This document shows positions 61,801-63,506 of a stretch of DNA of 64,000 nucleotides, in pieces. The first letter of the stretch is position 1. Every line of letters begins with the position of its first letter. The notes under the pieces were generated by a model. That model did not search any database and had not been told where the DNA came from. It saw nothing but the letters and a program-made list of their open reading frames with translations. Origin of the DNA: Sinotaia quadrata (lineage: Eukaryota > Mollusca > Gastropoda > Architaenioglossa > Viviparidae); contig CM054179.1 in the NCBI GenBank assembly GCA_028829895.1, forward strand, positions 67,472,891 through 67,536,890. The letters run 5' to 3'. The position numbers and the translations under genes are program-made.

Positions 61801-63506
61801 CTAGTGTAAATAAAGGCATTCCCTGCTTAGCACTCTTCTTCTTTCTTAAAAAAACTTTTGGGTGTTAACTGAACAAGCACTAAACAAAAATTTATTTTCC
61901 ATAAGAGTTCACAGAAAACAAATTATTTTATTCCCAAGATCCAGAAATCTGTATCAATTGTAAGTAAAAATTAATAAAACACAAAACTTATAGTTAACAT
62001 TTATTAGCTACATGTTACTATCAAACACTGAATACATGTATTACTGATTGTCATGTTATGTTGTATTTGCTCTTCAATCCACACACTCAAAACATACCAC
62101 GTCAACAAGTGCTGATCTGGTTCTAGTAATTTGTGTTGCACTGGAAGGAGATGTCAGTCATCTGAGAAAATTCCCAATTTTTTTCTGTATTCTTGATAAT
62201 TATCTGCATAGTTGATTGTGCTAAACCTAAAGCTGTGGCCACTTCATACTGATGTTTCTCCAGAATCAAGTCACTCTGAAACTTCTAACTTAATTTTGAG
62301 TGATAAACTTTTATTTTTCTTATCACCGTCTTTGCCTGCCTGCTTTGCTGCTATTCTGAAGGGCATCAACTCATGTAAAATAGAAGACATGTATAAAATG
62401 AAGGTTTTGATGTAAAATGGCAACACTCACAACAGAATGGCATGATCTGTCTTTCAGGTTGGGCTGTGCAGGCGTGCCTTGAATCAATGTGTGCCCACAT
62501 TTTGTAAGCATATATATAGCATCAAATAAAAAGAGCATTATATCGAAAAAGTGCTAATCGAAGAGCGTAAGACCAGGGGATGCCTGTATTTTAAAGTGTG
62601 ACTACTTATGTGAGTGACTACTTATATGAGACTACTAAAGTGTGACTGCAAATATGTGACTACTTAAGTGTGACTAATCAAATAATAAAAAAAGTCAAGA
62701 AGAAATTGTGAAACATTAGGGAATTAAAAGACGAAAGCACAACCGAACAGAATATACAAACATGCAATGAAGCAAAAATTAAAGACTTAAATAATCCAAT
62801 AAATTGCAATAATTCTGTAAGTAACAGATACATAAGACACACATTGAGTGTGAAGGGAATAAAAGTCAATATATGGATTAAAAAAAAAACAACAAAATGT
62901 GATAGAACCAAAAACCACAAGAAAAAAATATGTCTGGGAGTAAGAAATGATCGAGCTATTAAATAATAAAAAGATGACAAAAATAAGCAAATCTATGAAA
63001 ATAAATAGCAAAAATGTGATATCAAACAGAAGTGACAAGAGAGGTAGTACAATATAAAATCTAAGAAAATAAATTTTAAAAAATCTGTTATCAACAGAAT
63101 ATTAAAATTAAAAAATGACCATGGGTGAAGCAATACTAAAACATCTAAGAAGTGACGAAATGCCATAATGGTAGCAACAGGCCCATGCAATATTAAGAAA
63201 ATAGAACTCTATAAATCTGATACTTGAAAACCCTTAATAGTGATGCACCAACACCGATAATATATTGAAACAACAAAATCTATTTTAAAAAATTCTAATG
63301 AAATCTACAGGATGAAATTCAAAGAAGTGAAATCTGCAGGTGCTGCTTGAAATATGTGCAGGGGTAAGCAAGCACTTTCTGGCACTACTTACGACACTTT
63401 AATTCATCAGAGCGGTCCCTACAATCAGGGCGACCATCGCATAAGCGCCTGCGATCCACACATTCTCCGCTGCCACACAAGTACTGGTCTGAGCGACATG
63501 TGGGTT
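86..63506 (-). CDS. HSPG2: Perlecan-like basement-membrane proteoglycan gene, central part (38 exons; partial at both ends)
   Basis: The gene is read on the minus strand as 38 exons joined by GT-AG introns with a consistent reading frame (4,876 coding bases). Domain order is LDLa x3, Ig, LDLa x10, Ig, LDLa x3, Ig, LE half-L4-LE repeats, then a second LE-L4-LE unit. LDLa modules followed by Ig and laminin IV/LE modules is the signature order of perlecan domains II-III; the Ig core WRLNWG and the L4 motif YYWRLP support this. Perlecan is a secreted heparan-sulfate proteoglycan that cross-links laminin, collagen IV and nidogen networks and presents growth factors (family knowledge). LDLa, Ig and most LE exons are multiples of 3 with matching phases, so many can be skipped without breaking the frame. 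Signal peptide, SEA domain, the later Ig array and the LG domains are not in the window. LRP or agrin are less likely because they lack this L4/Ig order. Confidence 0.93.
360..422. repeat. 21-bp tandem repeat (x3)
   Basis: Three copies of cagaattatacacttttctta-like units lie in the intron upstream of exon 38. Confidence 0.85.
551..760. repeat. ~78-bp tandem repeat (about 2.5 copies)
   Basis: Units contain 'ctctacaaagtgactgacc' and 'gccaacc.tttagcag'; the last copy is degraded. The rest of 760-1,592 is AT-rich intron with nothing recognisable. Confidence 0.7.
1593..1706 (-). CDS. HSPG2: Exon 37: laminin-EGF repeat
   Basis: The exon is 114 bp, phase 0-0, acceptor atgtttgcag, donor gtgaga. It encodes [18 protein letters not shown], then [17 protein letters not shown]. 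It is counterpart of exon 27 (same size). Confidence 0.93.
2472..2545. repeat. AAT/AAC microsatellite
   Basis: Runs of (aat)n, then (aac)n, then (aat)n. The open frame over it (poly-Asn) is a by-product of the repeat. The surrounding 1,707-3,080 intron shows no other structure. Confidence 0.9.
3081..3192 (-). CDS. HSPG2: Exon 36: end of L4 domain 2 and start of LE
   Basis: The exon is 112 bp, phase 2 in, phase 0 out, acceptor tttttacag, donor gttagc (weak). It ends [16 protein letters not shown], matching the end of exon 26. Confidence 0.92.
4012..4300. repeat. ~105-112-bp tandem repeat (about 2.6 copies)
   Basis: Each unit carries 'acactttgcc', 'gtaatccaca' and 'caggcatga.aggtatg'-like blocks; units start near 4,012, 4,117 and 4,229. 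A separate ~56-bp duplication (x2) follows at 4,477-4,585. Between 3,193 and 4,011 the intron has only short AT-rich partial repeats. Confidence 0.7.
5169..5287 (-). CDS. HSPG2: Exon 35: L4 domain 2, segment d
   Basis: The exon is 119 bp, phase 0 in, phase 2 out, acceptor tatcatttag, donor gtaagt. It encodes [20 protein letters not shown], then [13 protein letters not shown]. The 'R..LLMAL...FLLIRAT' stretch matches exon 25. Confidence 0.92.
5795..6340. repeat. Two adjacent tandem arrays (~62 bp and ~44 bp units)
   Basis: At 5,795-6,070 units contain 'aaaatctggaaatgt' and 'ctttctcatta'. At about 6,120-6,340 five units contain 'acactgaaaatgtgtaaac'. Both lie between exons 34 and 35. Confidence 0.75.
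6509..6592 (-). CDS. HSPG2: Exon 34: L4 domain 2, segment c
   Basis: The exon is 84 bp, phase 0-0, acceptor tgttttcag, donor gtattg. It encodes [18 protein letters not shown] and then [10 protein letters not shown]. It has identical length and start to exon 24; it includes an RGD. Confidence 0.92.
6960..7497. repeat. ~48-bp tandem array abutting the donor of exon 33
   Basis: About ten copies carry 'gaagctaactaataatatt' and 'ctaaccagaagttacaa'. The last unit merges into the exon 33 donor: the bases just inside the intron (agttagcttcat on the minus strand) are part of the unit. Copies lack the GT. Confidence 0.8.
7498..7596 (-). CDS. HSPG2: Exon 33: L4 domain 2, segment b
   Basis: The exon is 99 bp, phase 0-0, acceptor tactattcag, donor gtaagt. 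It encodes [17 protein letters not shown], counterpart of [14 protein letters not shown] in exon 23. A ~48-bp tandem array begins right at its donor. Confidence 0.92.
8275..8460. repeat. ~52-bp tandem repeat (x3)
   Basis: Units carry 'ttttattttattatatga' and 'gtatttgcc'. The open frame across it is a repeat artefact. The flanking 7,597-8,275 is AT-rich intron without recognisable features. Confidence 0.7.
8708..8890 (-). CDS. HSPG2: Exon 32: L4 domain 2, segment a
   Basis: The exon is 183 bp, phase 0-0, acceptor tctccccttag, donor gtaagt. It ends [16 protein letters not shown], the L4 signature also present at the end of exon 22. Confidence 0.93.
9043..9098. repeat. TG/CA microsatellite
   Basis: (tg)n interrupted once, in the intron upstream of exon 32. 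Confidence 0.95.
9210..9288. other. GC-rich block flanked by 12-bp direct repeats
   Basis: GAAGTAAAATGT occurs at 9,210-9,221 and again at 9,277-9,288. Between them lie 55 bp, of which about 40 bp are strongly GC/CpG-rich (CGCTTCCGGCTTCCGCCGCT...). The reverse strand shows two GGAAG cores (ETS-like). The direct repeats look like a target-site duplication around a small insert (inference). Confidence 0.5.
9740..11205. repeat. Long degenerate array of ~25-35-bp units
   Basis: Repeated 'tttatatctcatgtaatgtttcacact'-type units run from about 9,740 to the donor of exon 31, broken at about 10,200-10,650 by a CT-rich stretch (10,240-10,360) and larger copies of 'aaagctggccatgt' plus 'cttgaaggtcaa.gatgct'. 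Open frames here are repeat artefacts. Confidence 0.7.
11211..11351 (-). CDS. HSPG2: Exon 31: laminin-EGF half preceding L4 domain 2
   Basis: The exon is 141 bp, phase 0-0, acceptor tgtgttgcag, donor gtcaga (weak). It encodes [18 protein letters not shown], then [15 protein letters not shown]. The [10 protein letters not shown] motif corresponds to [10 protein letters not shown] of exon 21, marking the insertion point of a second L4 domain. Confidence 0.92.
11560..12314. repeat. ~70-80-bp degenerate array carrying copies of the exon 30 3' edge
   Basis: Minus-strand copies of 'tgtgattgtaag' followed by gtaggt-like donors sit near 12,050, 12,113 and (less clear) 11,969 and 12,187; the true donor is at 12,313-12,314. 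Copies farther away (11,560-11,950) retain 'cctgttgctgtactggg'-like sequence. Confidence 0.65.
12315..12382 (-). CDS. HSPG2: Exon 30: short laminin-EGF segment
   Basis: The exon is 68 bp, phase 1 in, phase 0 out, acceptor agtgacag, donor gtaagt. It encodes [20 protein letters not shown] and then DCK, the start of an LE module. It is too short for ORF finding but required for frame continuity between exons 29 and 31. Degraded copies of its 3' edge and donor recur downstream. Confidence 0.9.
13000..13425. repeat. ~36-bp tandem array
   Basis: Units 'gagagctacttgaaactggg' plus 'agatacttggtaat' repeat about six times at 13,185-13,400, with looser copies before. An A-rich tract follows at 13,541-13,592. 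From 13,600 to 14,245 the intron is AT-rich without features. Confidence 0.85.
14246..14394 (-). CDS. HSPG2: Exon 29: laminin-EGF repeat with RGD
   Basis: The exon is 149 bp, phase 2 in, phase 1 out, acceptor ttcattaag, donor gtaagt. It encodes [21 protein letters not shown], then [15 protein letters not shown]. Together with the end of exon 28 it completes one LE module; YRGDP is an RGD site. Confidence 0.93.
14920..15500. repeat. ~34-bp tandem array
   Basis: Units 'agcaagagaaatatagacaa' plus 'aagtttaactagg' are near identical at 15,190-15,370 and degenerate on both sides. The 142-residue minus-strand frame with [11 protein letters not shown] repeats is produced by the array and is not a gene. 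Confidence 0.85.
16167..16223 (-). CDS. HSPG2: Candidate 57-bp cassette exon between exons 28 and 29
   Basis: This is a 19-codon open segment with acceptor ctcactag and strong donor gtaagt, phase 2 in and 2 out, so it fits between exons 28 and 29 without frame change. It would add [19 protein letters not shown], including two cysteines. Exons 28 and 29 joined directly already give a complete eight-cysteine LE module, so inclusion is probably optional. It was found by eye; no transcript support is available. Confidence 0.45.
16387..16514 (-). CDS. HSPG2: Exon 28: laminin-EGF repeat
   Basis: The exon is 128 bp, phase 0 in, phase 2 out, acceptor attttatcag, donor gtcagt. It encodes [20 protein letters not shown], then [14 protein letters not shown]. 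The 'C..NT.G..C..C..GF.G' and 'CPCPL' motifs are LE hallmarks. It has the same size as exon 38. Confidence 0.94.
17030..17460. repeat. 42-bp (x3) and ~58-bp (x3) tandem repeats
   Basis: At 17,030-17,150 three copies carry 'gatcagattgagacagagtg'. At about 17,300-17,460 units carry 'gtgagtaaactgtaatg'. The segments 16,515-17,030 and 17,460-19,320 are AT-rich intron in which I see no gene. Confidence 0.75.
19321..19434 (-). CDS. HSPG2: Exon 27: laminin-EGF repeat
   Basis: The exon is 114 bp, phase 0-0, acceptor tattttcag, donor gtaaaa (weak). It encodes RCAPGFYRI, then [20 protein letters not shown], the classic LE 'C.C.GHS..CD..TG.C' pattern. It has the same size and motif layout as exon 37. 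Confidence 0.94.
19500..20110. repeat. Degenerate ~50-bp tandem array
   Basis: Repeated 'aagatctttactagtgggaatt' / 'cagtaaaatctacttcatatc' units. It extends almost from the acceptor side of exon 27. Confidence 0.6.
20388..20445. repeat. CA microsatellite
   Basis: (ca)n with two interruptions. Confidence 0.95.
20811..20922 (-). CDS. HSPG2: Exon 26: end of L4 domain 1 and start of LE
   Basis: The exon is 112 bp, phase 2 in, phase 0 out, acceptor attgtgtag, donor gttggt (atypical). It ends with [15 protein letters not shown], the 'C.CP.GY.GLSCE' LE segment that follows L4 domains. It has the same size as exon 36. Confidence 0.93.
21020..21385. repeat. ~34-bp tandem array (about 11 copies)
   Basis: Units are 'gcaaatgtttgatattgttt' plus 'atagtgaagatacaa'. 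A second looser array of 'catatttatttatatttcatct' units fills 21,640-22,090. Confidence 0.9.
22649..22794 (-). CDS. HSPG2: Exon 25: L4 domain 1, segment d
   Basis: The exon is 146 bp, phase 0 in, phase 2 out, acceptor tgtgtgtag, donor gtatgt. It encodes [15 protein letters not shown], then [20 protein letters not shown], the conserved 'R..LM.AL....ILIRAT' L4 helix/strand. It contains an RGD and the sequon NVS. It is 27 bp longer than its counterpart, exon 35. A CA repeat lies ~40 bp upstream of the acceptor. Confidence 0.92.
22838..22890. repeat. CA microsatellite near the exon 25 acceptor
   Basis: An uninterrupted (ca)n tract starts about 40 bp upstream of the acceptor (minus-strand (tg)n), within the usual branch-point/polypyrimidine region. 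Confidence 0.95.
23094..23177 (-). CDS. HSPG2: Exon 24: L4 domain 1, segment c
   Basis: The exon is 84 bp, phase 0-0, acceptor tatgtttccag, donor gtaaga. It starts GNGINLFHR, mirrored by GNGINLVYR in exon 34 of identical size. Its acceptor region is repeated several times in the upstream intron (23,178-23,530). Confidence 0.93.
23178..23535. repeat. ~45-bp tandem array carrying copies of the exon 24 acceptor
   Basis: About seven units include, on the minus strand, 'aattatgtttccag' followed by GGCAAT, the same sequence as the true intron end and first six exon bases. At least three copies keep the AG in place. Confidence 0.85.
24030..24122 (-). CDS. HSPG2: Exon 23: L4 domain 1, segment b
   Basis: The exon is 93 bp, phase 0-0, acceptor ctgttttag, donor gttagt. 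It encodes [18 protein letters not shown], the 'SYGG.L.Y' strand typical of L4 domains. Exon 33 is the corresponding segment of the second L4 (99 bp). Confidence 0.93.
24518..24569. repeat. CA-rich microsatellite
   Basis: (ca)n interrupted by 'gcacgc' and 'aaa'. Confidence 0.9.
24570..27130. other. Low-repeat intron segment, origin unknown
   Basis: This part of intron 22 has higher complexity and somewhat higher GC than the rest of the intronic DNA and contains several overlapping frames of 90-120 codons on both strands without recognisable domains. A TG-rich stretch is at 25,020-25,110 and a ~58-bp duplication at 25,435-25,560. It may be an old transposon or simply unique intron; I recognise no gene. 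Confidence 0.4.
27130..27450. repeat. ~67-bp tandem array (about 4.5 copies)
   Basis: Near-identical units carry 'acagagactttagtcagcta' and 'gagtcttggttcattaatgt'. Confidence 0.9.
27971..28012 (+). other. Hammerhead-ribozyme-like motif (degenerate)
   Basis: CTGATGA at 27,982-27,988 is followed directly by a 4-bp stem ACCC/GGGT (27,989-27,992 with 28,001-28,004) closing an 8-nt loop, the layout of hammerhead stem II. The GAAA box that should follow appears as AA, as if two bases were lost. GACATT (27,973-27,978) can pair with AATGTC (28,005-28,010). Probably inactive if it is a hammerhead relic; it could be chance. Confidence 0.25.
28204..28377 (-). CDS. HSPG2: Exon 22: laminin IV (L4) domain 1, segment a
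   Basis: The exon is 174 bp, phase 0-0, acceptor tttatatcag, donor gtaagt. It ends in [13 protein letters not shown], the hallmark 'YW.LP..FLGN' L4 motif. It is followed by a 4.1-kb intron. Confidence 0.93.
28500..28920. repeat. ~44-bp tandem array (about 9 copies)
   Basis: Units are 'tatgacagaaaagttctacct' plus 'ctatgtaactgttcctg'. The truncated solo-LTR-like copy A starts at its end. Confidence 0.85.
28919..29215 (+). mobile_element. Solo-LTR-like element, copy A (truncated 3' part)
   Basis: About 300 bp matches the last ~300 bp of copies B and C, including 'ccattggctggtctc' and the terminal TATGCCACA. The upstream two-thirds is missing; the left edge abuts a ~44-bp tandem array that may have been the breakpoint. 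Confidence 0.7.
29220..29394. repeat. ~53-bp tandem array of exon 21 donor copies
   Basis: Donor-like acctgtgag(at) positions occur at 29,235, 29,288, 29,341 and, as the true site, 29,393; spacing is 53, 53 and 52 bp. Each upstream copy preserves 'atctcacag' plus 'gtaa' on the minus strand. Confidence 0.9.
29395..29519 (-). CDS. HSPG2: Exon 21: laminin-EGF half preceding L4 domain 1
   Basis: The exon is 125 bp, phase 1 in, phase 0 out, acceptor ttgagatcag, donor gtaaga. It encodes [21 protein letters not shown], the C-F-C-F-G-H-T LE start into which the L4 domain is inserted, and an RGD. Three extra copies of its 3' end plus donor lie downstream in the intron. Confidence 0.9.
29983..30270 (-). 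CDS. HSPG2: Exon 20: Ig domain preceding the laminin region
   Basis: The exon is 288 bp (96 codons), phase 1-1, acceptor ttattaacag, donor gtgagt. It opens VPTIIKPP, with Ig Cys in [11 protein letters not shown], the signature [20 protein letters not shown], and [13 protein letters not shown]. This is the best diagnostic exon for perlecan: vertebrate perlecan has the same WRLNWG and EGGRGTL patterns in the Ig between domains II and III (from memory of the family). It contains one NGT glycosylation sequon. Confidence 0.95.
30475..31230. repeat. ~123-bp (x2) and ~60-bp (about 6x) tandem repeats
   Basis: At 30,475-30,710 a duplication carries 'gaaacctgatattaaagc'. At 30,850-31,230 units carry 'ccagatatttacatg' and 'aaattgagaaaga'. 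Confidence 0.75.
31450..31581 (-). CDS. HSPG2: Exon 19: LDLa module with RGD tripeptide
   Basis: The exon is 132 bp, phase 1-1, acceptor tgttatag, donor gtaagt. It encodes [24 protein letters not shown] and [11 protein letters not shown]. The calcium-box Gly is Arg, and an RGD lies between the second and third cysteines. It is the last LDLa before the domain III-proximal Ig. Confidence 0.93.
31630..32110. repeat. Degenerate ~60-bp array
   Basis: Units carry 'acattattgagtactgcagt' and 'gtggatgtgtactcacaac', in the intron between exons 18 and 19. Confidence 0.65.
32519..32638 (-). CDS. HSPG2: Exon 18: LDLa module
   Basis: The exon is 120 bp, phase 1-1, acceptor aaattgcag, donor gtacgt. It encodes [31 protein letters not shown]. 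The [15 protein letters not shown] form matches the canonical LDLa consensus more closely than the ten-exon run does. Confidence 0.94.
32760..33560. repeat. ~62-bp and 37-bp tandem arrays
   Basis: At 32,760-33,240 units carry 'aaacctagattttctttcca' and 'atagctttactttcaatgct'. At 33,440-33,560 three copies carry 'gaagtgatatgataattata'. 33,560-34,170 continues with looser AT-rich copies. Confidence 0.85.
34170..34316 (-). CDS. HSPG2: Exon 17: Pro/Thr-rich linker plus LDLa module
   Basis: The exon is 147 bp, phase 1-1, acceptor accattccag, donor gtagga (weak). It begins with a spacer [13 protein letters not shown], then an LDLa with [25 protein letters not shown] and SDEFSC. The linker probably acts as an extended or O-glycosylated spacer after the Ig domain (inference). 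Confidence 0.92.
34991..35122. repeat. 66-bp duplication spanning the exon 16 / intron boundary
   Basis: The two copies are nearly identical; the upper copy (35,057-35,122) contains the last 18 bases of exon 16 and its functional gtgagt donor. In the lower copy the donor GT has become AT. The intron stretch 34,317-34,990 shows nothing else. Confidence 0.9.
35105..35249 (-). CDS. HSPG2: Exon 16: C-terminal half of the split Ig domain
   Basis: The exon is 145 bp, phase 0 in, phase 1 out, acceptor tgtcttcag, donor gtgagt. It carries LTIRSV...EDAGSYTC, the second Ig Cys and F-strand Tyr motif. Its last ~18 bases and donor are present in a second, mutated copy 66 bp further downstream. Confidence 0.9.
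35570..35912. repeat. ~48-bp tandem array (about 7 copies)
   Basis: Units are 'gtgagtctgtaagatgtatg' plus 'ctggattatgacacgagcta'. 35,915-37,290 is AT-rich intron with no recognisable feature. Confidence 0.9.
37294..37424 (-). CDS. HSPG2: Exon 15: N-terminal half of an Ig domain
   Basis: The exon is 131 bp, entering in phase 1 and leaving in phase 0, acceptor ttttaacag, donor gtaagt. It carries the first Ig Cys (VFLCEAFG) and the core Trp (LQWSRDDL). The other half of the fold is exon 16; the 2-kb intron sits between the C-D strands. Confidence 0.9.
38020..38260. repeat. Degenerate short tandem array
   Basis: Loose repeats of 'gatattacagattacctgtctacatag'-type units. The rest of 37,425-38,468 has only a short (ggggat)n tract near 37,633. 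Confidence 0.55.
38469..38579 (-). CDS. HSPG2: Exon 14: LDLa module
   Basis: The exon is 111 bp, phase 1-1, acceptor ctgaacag, donor gtacgt. It encodes [31 protein letters not shown]. It is the last of the ten-exon LDLa run before the split Ig domain. Confidence 0.94.
39090..39200 (-). CDS. HSPG2: Exon 13: LDLa module
   Basis: The exon is 111 bp, phase 1-1, acceptor tttctgtag, donor gtgagt. It encodes [31 protein letters not shown]. It has the highest motif similarity to exon 11 ([20 protein letters not shown]). Confidence 0.94.
39505..39615 (-). CDS. HSPG2: Exon 12: LDLa module
   Basis: The exon is 111 bp, phase 1-1, acceptor acctccag, donor gtgagt. It encodes [31 protein letters not shown]; all six cysteines and the calcium box are intact. 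Confidence 0.94.
39720..39812. repeat. 45-bp tandem duplication
   Basis: 'catgcacacagatatacaat' plus 'attttattcttttacataaa' is present twice in direct succession between exons 11 and 12. Confidence 0.9.
39871..39981 (-). CDS. HSPG2: Exon 11: LDLa module
   Basis: The exon is 111 bp, phase 1-1, acceptor atctctcag, donor gtgagt. It encodes [31 protein letters not shown]. Exons 11-13 are separated by introns of only about 255-305 bp, the tightest cluster in the series and possibly the youngest duplications (inference). Confidence 0.94.
40057..41596 (+). mobile_element. Solo-LTR-like element, copy B (~1.54 kb)
   Basis: The element begins TGTGACACC and ends CCACCACA (TG...CA ends). It is flanked by identical 5-bp direct repeats AAATG at 40,052-40,056 and 41,597-41,601. 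Most of it aligns by eye, in reverse orientation, with 49,438-50,523. It contains no long ORF, and AATAAA-type signals occur near 40,390-40,407. TG..CA ends, a 5-bp duplication and no coding capacity point to a solo LTR (inference). About 520 bp in the middle (about 40,553-41,070) is absent from copy C. Confidence 0.7.
41695..41841. repeat. ~23-bp tandem array abutting the donor of exon 10
   Basis: About six units of 'aaagcttttaaatgatttac' plus 'tca' end exactly at the exon 10 donor, so intron positions from about +2 on are repeated; the copies lack the GT. Confidence 0.9.
41842..41952 (-). CDS. HSPG2: Exon 10: LDLa module
   Basis: The exon is 111 bp, phase 1-1, acceptor attttcag, donor gtgagt. 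It encodes [31 protein letters not shown]. The intron right after its donor is a short ~23-bp tandem array that repeats the first intronic bases. Confidence 0.94.
42430..42648 (-). mobile_element. tRNA-derived SINE-like element
   Basis: On the minus strand a tRNA-like head (about 42,575-42,645) starts GGGGAGCTGGGTGGC. An A-box-like TGGCTGCAAGG lies at 42,634-42,624 and a B-box-like GGCTCAAGCCC near 42,590-42,580, each one mismatch from the pol III consensus and spaced as in a tRNA. A unique body of ~140 bp follows and ends in an A/T-rich tail. The left boundary is approximate. Confidence 0.5.
43177..43287 (-). CDS. HSPG2: Exon 9: LDLa module
   Basis: The exon is 111 bp, phase 1-1, acceptor aactttcag, donor gtaagt. 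It encodes [31 protein letters not shown]. It ends on T where most neighbours end on C; with the next exon this makes TCT (Ser), so the frame is kept. Confidence 0.94.
44145..44375. repeat. ~43-bp tandem array downstream of exon 8
   Basis: Five to six units of 'taatggtacagtatgacttg' plus 'ggtaggttaatttaagaaaa'. The 43,288-44,145 intron holds nothing else I recognise. Confidence 0.9.
44405..44515 (-). CDS. HSPG2: Exon 8: LDLa module with DRSDE variant
   Basis: The exon is 111 bp, phase 1-1, with the less usual donor gttagt. It encodes [14 protein letters not shown] and [16 protein letters not shown]. The conserved Gly of the calcium box is Arg, as in exons 1 and 19. A ~43-bp tandem array lies immediately downstream in the intron. 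Confidence 0.93.
44800..44965. repeat. ~75-90-bp tandem duplication
   Basis: 'gactgatgaaaagaaaatga' and 'aataatattgagc' blocks occur twice. 45,000-46,567 is non-repetitive intron in which I see no gene. Confidence 0.8.
46568..46678 (-). CDS. HSPG2: Exon 7: LDLa module
   Basis: The exon is 111 bp, phase 1-1, acceptor gtttctag, donor gtgagt. It encodes [31 protein letters not shown]; all six cysteines and the DGSDE box are intact. Confidence 0.94.
46855..46950. repeat. ~31-bp tandem repeat (x3)
   Basis: 'gcaaatgtgtatcagtaaat' plus 'cttcatgctt' three times. 46,950-47,540 has no feature I recognise. Confidence 0.9.
47545..47765. repeat. ~36-bp tandem array
   Basis: About six copies of 'gcaatgtttctgatcctgta' plus 'tacttttgtcagt'. 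Frames on both strands here are repeat artefacts. Confidence 0.85.
48228..48338 (-). CDS. HSPG2: Exon 6: LDLa module
   Basis: The exon is 111 bp, phase 1-1, donor gtaagt. It encodes [26 protein letters not shown] and SDERNC, with all six cysteines and an intact DGSDE calcium box. Confidence 0.94.
48595..49065. repeat. 48-bp tandem array (about 9-10 copies)
   Basis: Highly homogeneous units 'cataaatacatatgtgatat' plus 'aaatgagtactgttaacact' plus 'gtgtacag'. Because 48 is a multiple of 3 it leaves a 16-residue repeat open frame on the minus strand; this is not a gene. A short CA tract follows at 49,138-49,152. Confidence 0.95.
49438..50523 (-). mobile_element. Solo-LTR-like element, copy C (~1.09 kb, inverted relative to B)
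   Basis: The reverse complement matches copy B nearly end to end, for example the shared blocks around 'ctctctcacttagtgg' and 'ggaaaacttcttacc'. Its ends on the plus strand are TGTGGCAG and CATCACA; the flanks ATATC and ATATT are a near-perfect 5-bp duplication. It lacks the ~520-bp central segment of copy B. No ORF. Confidence 0.7.
50690..51003. repeat. 39-bp tandem array plus copies of the exon 5 edge
   Basis: At 50,740-50,900 four copies carry 'aatcacagtatacaacaggt'. At about 50,908-50,955 a degraded copy of the exon 5 donor and preceding exon bases is present (compare 'aagattatcctatcattaaagc' with the exon at 51,011). Confidence 0.75.
51004..51114 (-). CDS. HSPG2: Exon 5: LDLa module
   Basis: The exon is 111 bp, phase 1-1, acceptor attgccag, donor gtaagt. 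It encodes CRENEFTC ... [18 protein letters not shown] and the SDELNC end. It is the first of ten consecutive LDLa exons of identical length. The tandem repeats just below it contain degraded copies of its 3' edge. Confidence 0.94.
51815..51995. repeat. ~51-bp tandem repeat (3-4 copies)
   Basis: Units carry 'catggcacataagtgtgatg' and 'aaagtcaacatccactgtct'. Confidence 0.9.
52185..52670. repeat. ~54-bp tandem array (about 8 copies)
   Basis: Units are 'cactggctgttcacgactag' plus 'gcaaataggaatttactgtt'. A looser array of 'gatgaacagcaaagaaagtg' / 'ggaatctggatatcaattgg' units continues from 52,840 to 53,400. Confidence 0.9.
53479..53757 (-). CDS. HSPG2: Exon 4: Ig-like (I-set) domain
   Basis: The exon is 279 bp (93 codons), phase 1-1, acceptor tttgcaag, donor gtaagt. 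A whole Ig domain sits in one exon: first Cys in RFQCQVTG, the core Trp in VVWSR, and the second Cys in [13 protein letters not shown]. It interrupts the LDLa series, as Ig domains do in invertebrate perlecans with expanded LDLa regions (family knowledge). Confidence 0.93.
54010..54285. repeat. ~60-bp degenerate tandem array
   Basis: Units carry 'gacatctatacagtgcaa' and 'aactaagagaatgacaac', between exons 3 and 4. Confidence 0.75.
54468..54578 (-). CDS. HSPG2: Exon 3: LDLa module
   Basis: The exon is 111 bp, phase 1-1, acceptor tgtttgcag, donor gtgagt. It encodes CKQDEFTC ... [10 protein letters not shown] ... [10 protein letters not shown], a complete LDLa. It is the last of the three LDLa modules preceding the first Ig exon. 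Confidence 0.93.
54590..58430. other. Long intron segment without recognised features
   Basis: This is AT-rich intron between exons 2 and 3. A ~55-bp duplication of 'cagacatgctcagaatcaca' lies at 54,610-54,705 and an (at)n tract near 58,171-58,192. No exon with LDLa or Ig character was found by eye here, although a cryptic exon cannot be excluded. Confidence 0.5.
58440..59010. repeat. ~37-bp tandem array (about 15 copies)
   Basis: Units are 'gaaatcatagccttgtagta' plus 'atgtgaaacatcacag', with some internal deletions. Confidence 0.9.
59640..60160. repeat. Two degenerate ~50-bp arrays
   Basis: At 59,640-59,900 units carry 'agattataacttttcaatgcc'. At 59,990-60,160 units carry 'aaagcccatgttgtccaatg' and 'ttggcaactgttcatatcac'. 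59,010-59,640 and 60,160-60,842 contain no recognised gene. Confidence 0.75.
60843..60968 (-). CDS. HSPG2: Exon 2: LDLa module (divergent)
   Basis: The exon is 126 bp, phase 1-1, donor gtaagt. It opens with a short ATVPTLT linker and then a six-Cys LDLa with GEFIC, RCDG and CADKSDE. The acidic residue before the fifth Cys is His (GHIHC) and the DGSDE Gly is Lys, so calcium binding may be weaker than in its neighbours. It is followed by the longest intron of the window (about 6.3 kb). Confidence 0.9.
61010..61200. repeat. 39-bp tandem array (x5)
   Basis: Units are 'gcaatgagagtgatctataa' plus 'acataatgtgatctaac'. 61,200-61,730 is AT-rich intron without recognised features. Confidence 0.95.
61813..62586 (-). 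mobile_element. Pogo/Tigger-like DNA transposon relic (774 bp) with terminal inverted repeats
   Basis: The left end AAGGCATTCCCTGCTTAGCA and the reverse-complemented right end CAGGCATCCCCTGGTCTTAC form imperfect inverted repeats of ~26 bp. TA dinucleotides flank both sides, the target of the Tc1/mariner-pogo superfamily. The interior on the minus strand carries a degraded CENP-B-type N-terminal helix-turn-helix of a pogo/Tigger transposase. Matching 'gtgactact'-type tandem repeats continue on both sides, so the element interrupted an existing array. Confidence 0.75.
62160..62380 (-). pseudogene. Broken pogo/Tigger transposase N-terminus (CENP-B-like HTH)
   Basis: Minus-strand translation shows a Met start, a basic segment with [14 protein letters not shown] as in 'K.K.LSL..KLEII', a stop, then after a frame change [18 protein letters not shown], which matches the second helix pair 'A..LGLS.STV..IIKN' of CENP-B/Tigger HTH domains. 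At least two stops and one frameshift break it; the DDE catalytic domain is absent. Confidence 0.65.
63393..63506 (-). CDS. HSPG2: Exon 1 in window: LDLa module
   Basis: The exon is 114 bp, phase 1 in and out, with acceptor tttttgcag-like (aaaacag) and donor gtaagt. It encodes a six-cysteine LDL-receptor class A module with the calcium-site tail DCRDRSDE. The usual Gly of the DGSDE box is Arg here. It is the most upstream exon seen; earlier exons lie beyond 64,000. Confidence 0.9.

Larger units (their letters stand above)
61730..62680. repeat. 'gtgactact' array split by the pogo-like element
   Basis: Short units 'gtgactactaaagt' lie at 61,733-61,812 and resume at 62,590-62,675, directly outside the TA dinucleotides of the transposon relic. 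62,680-63,392 has AT-rich intron only; 63,507-64,000 likewise shows no exon. Confidence 0.8.

Noticed and set aside
62212..62415. 67-residue plus-strand ORF inside the pogo-like element
   Set aside because: It is antisense to the degraded transposase HTH and has no family resemblance of its own.
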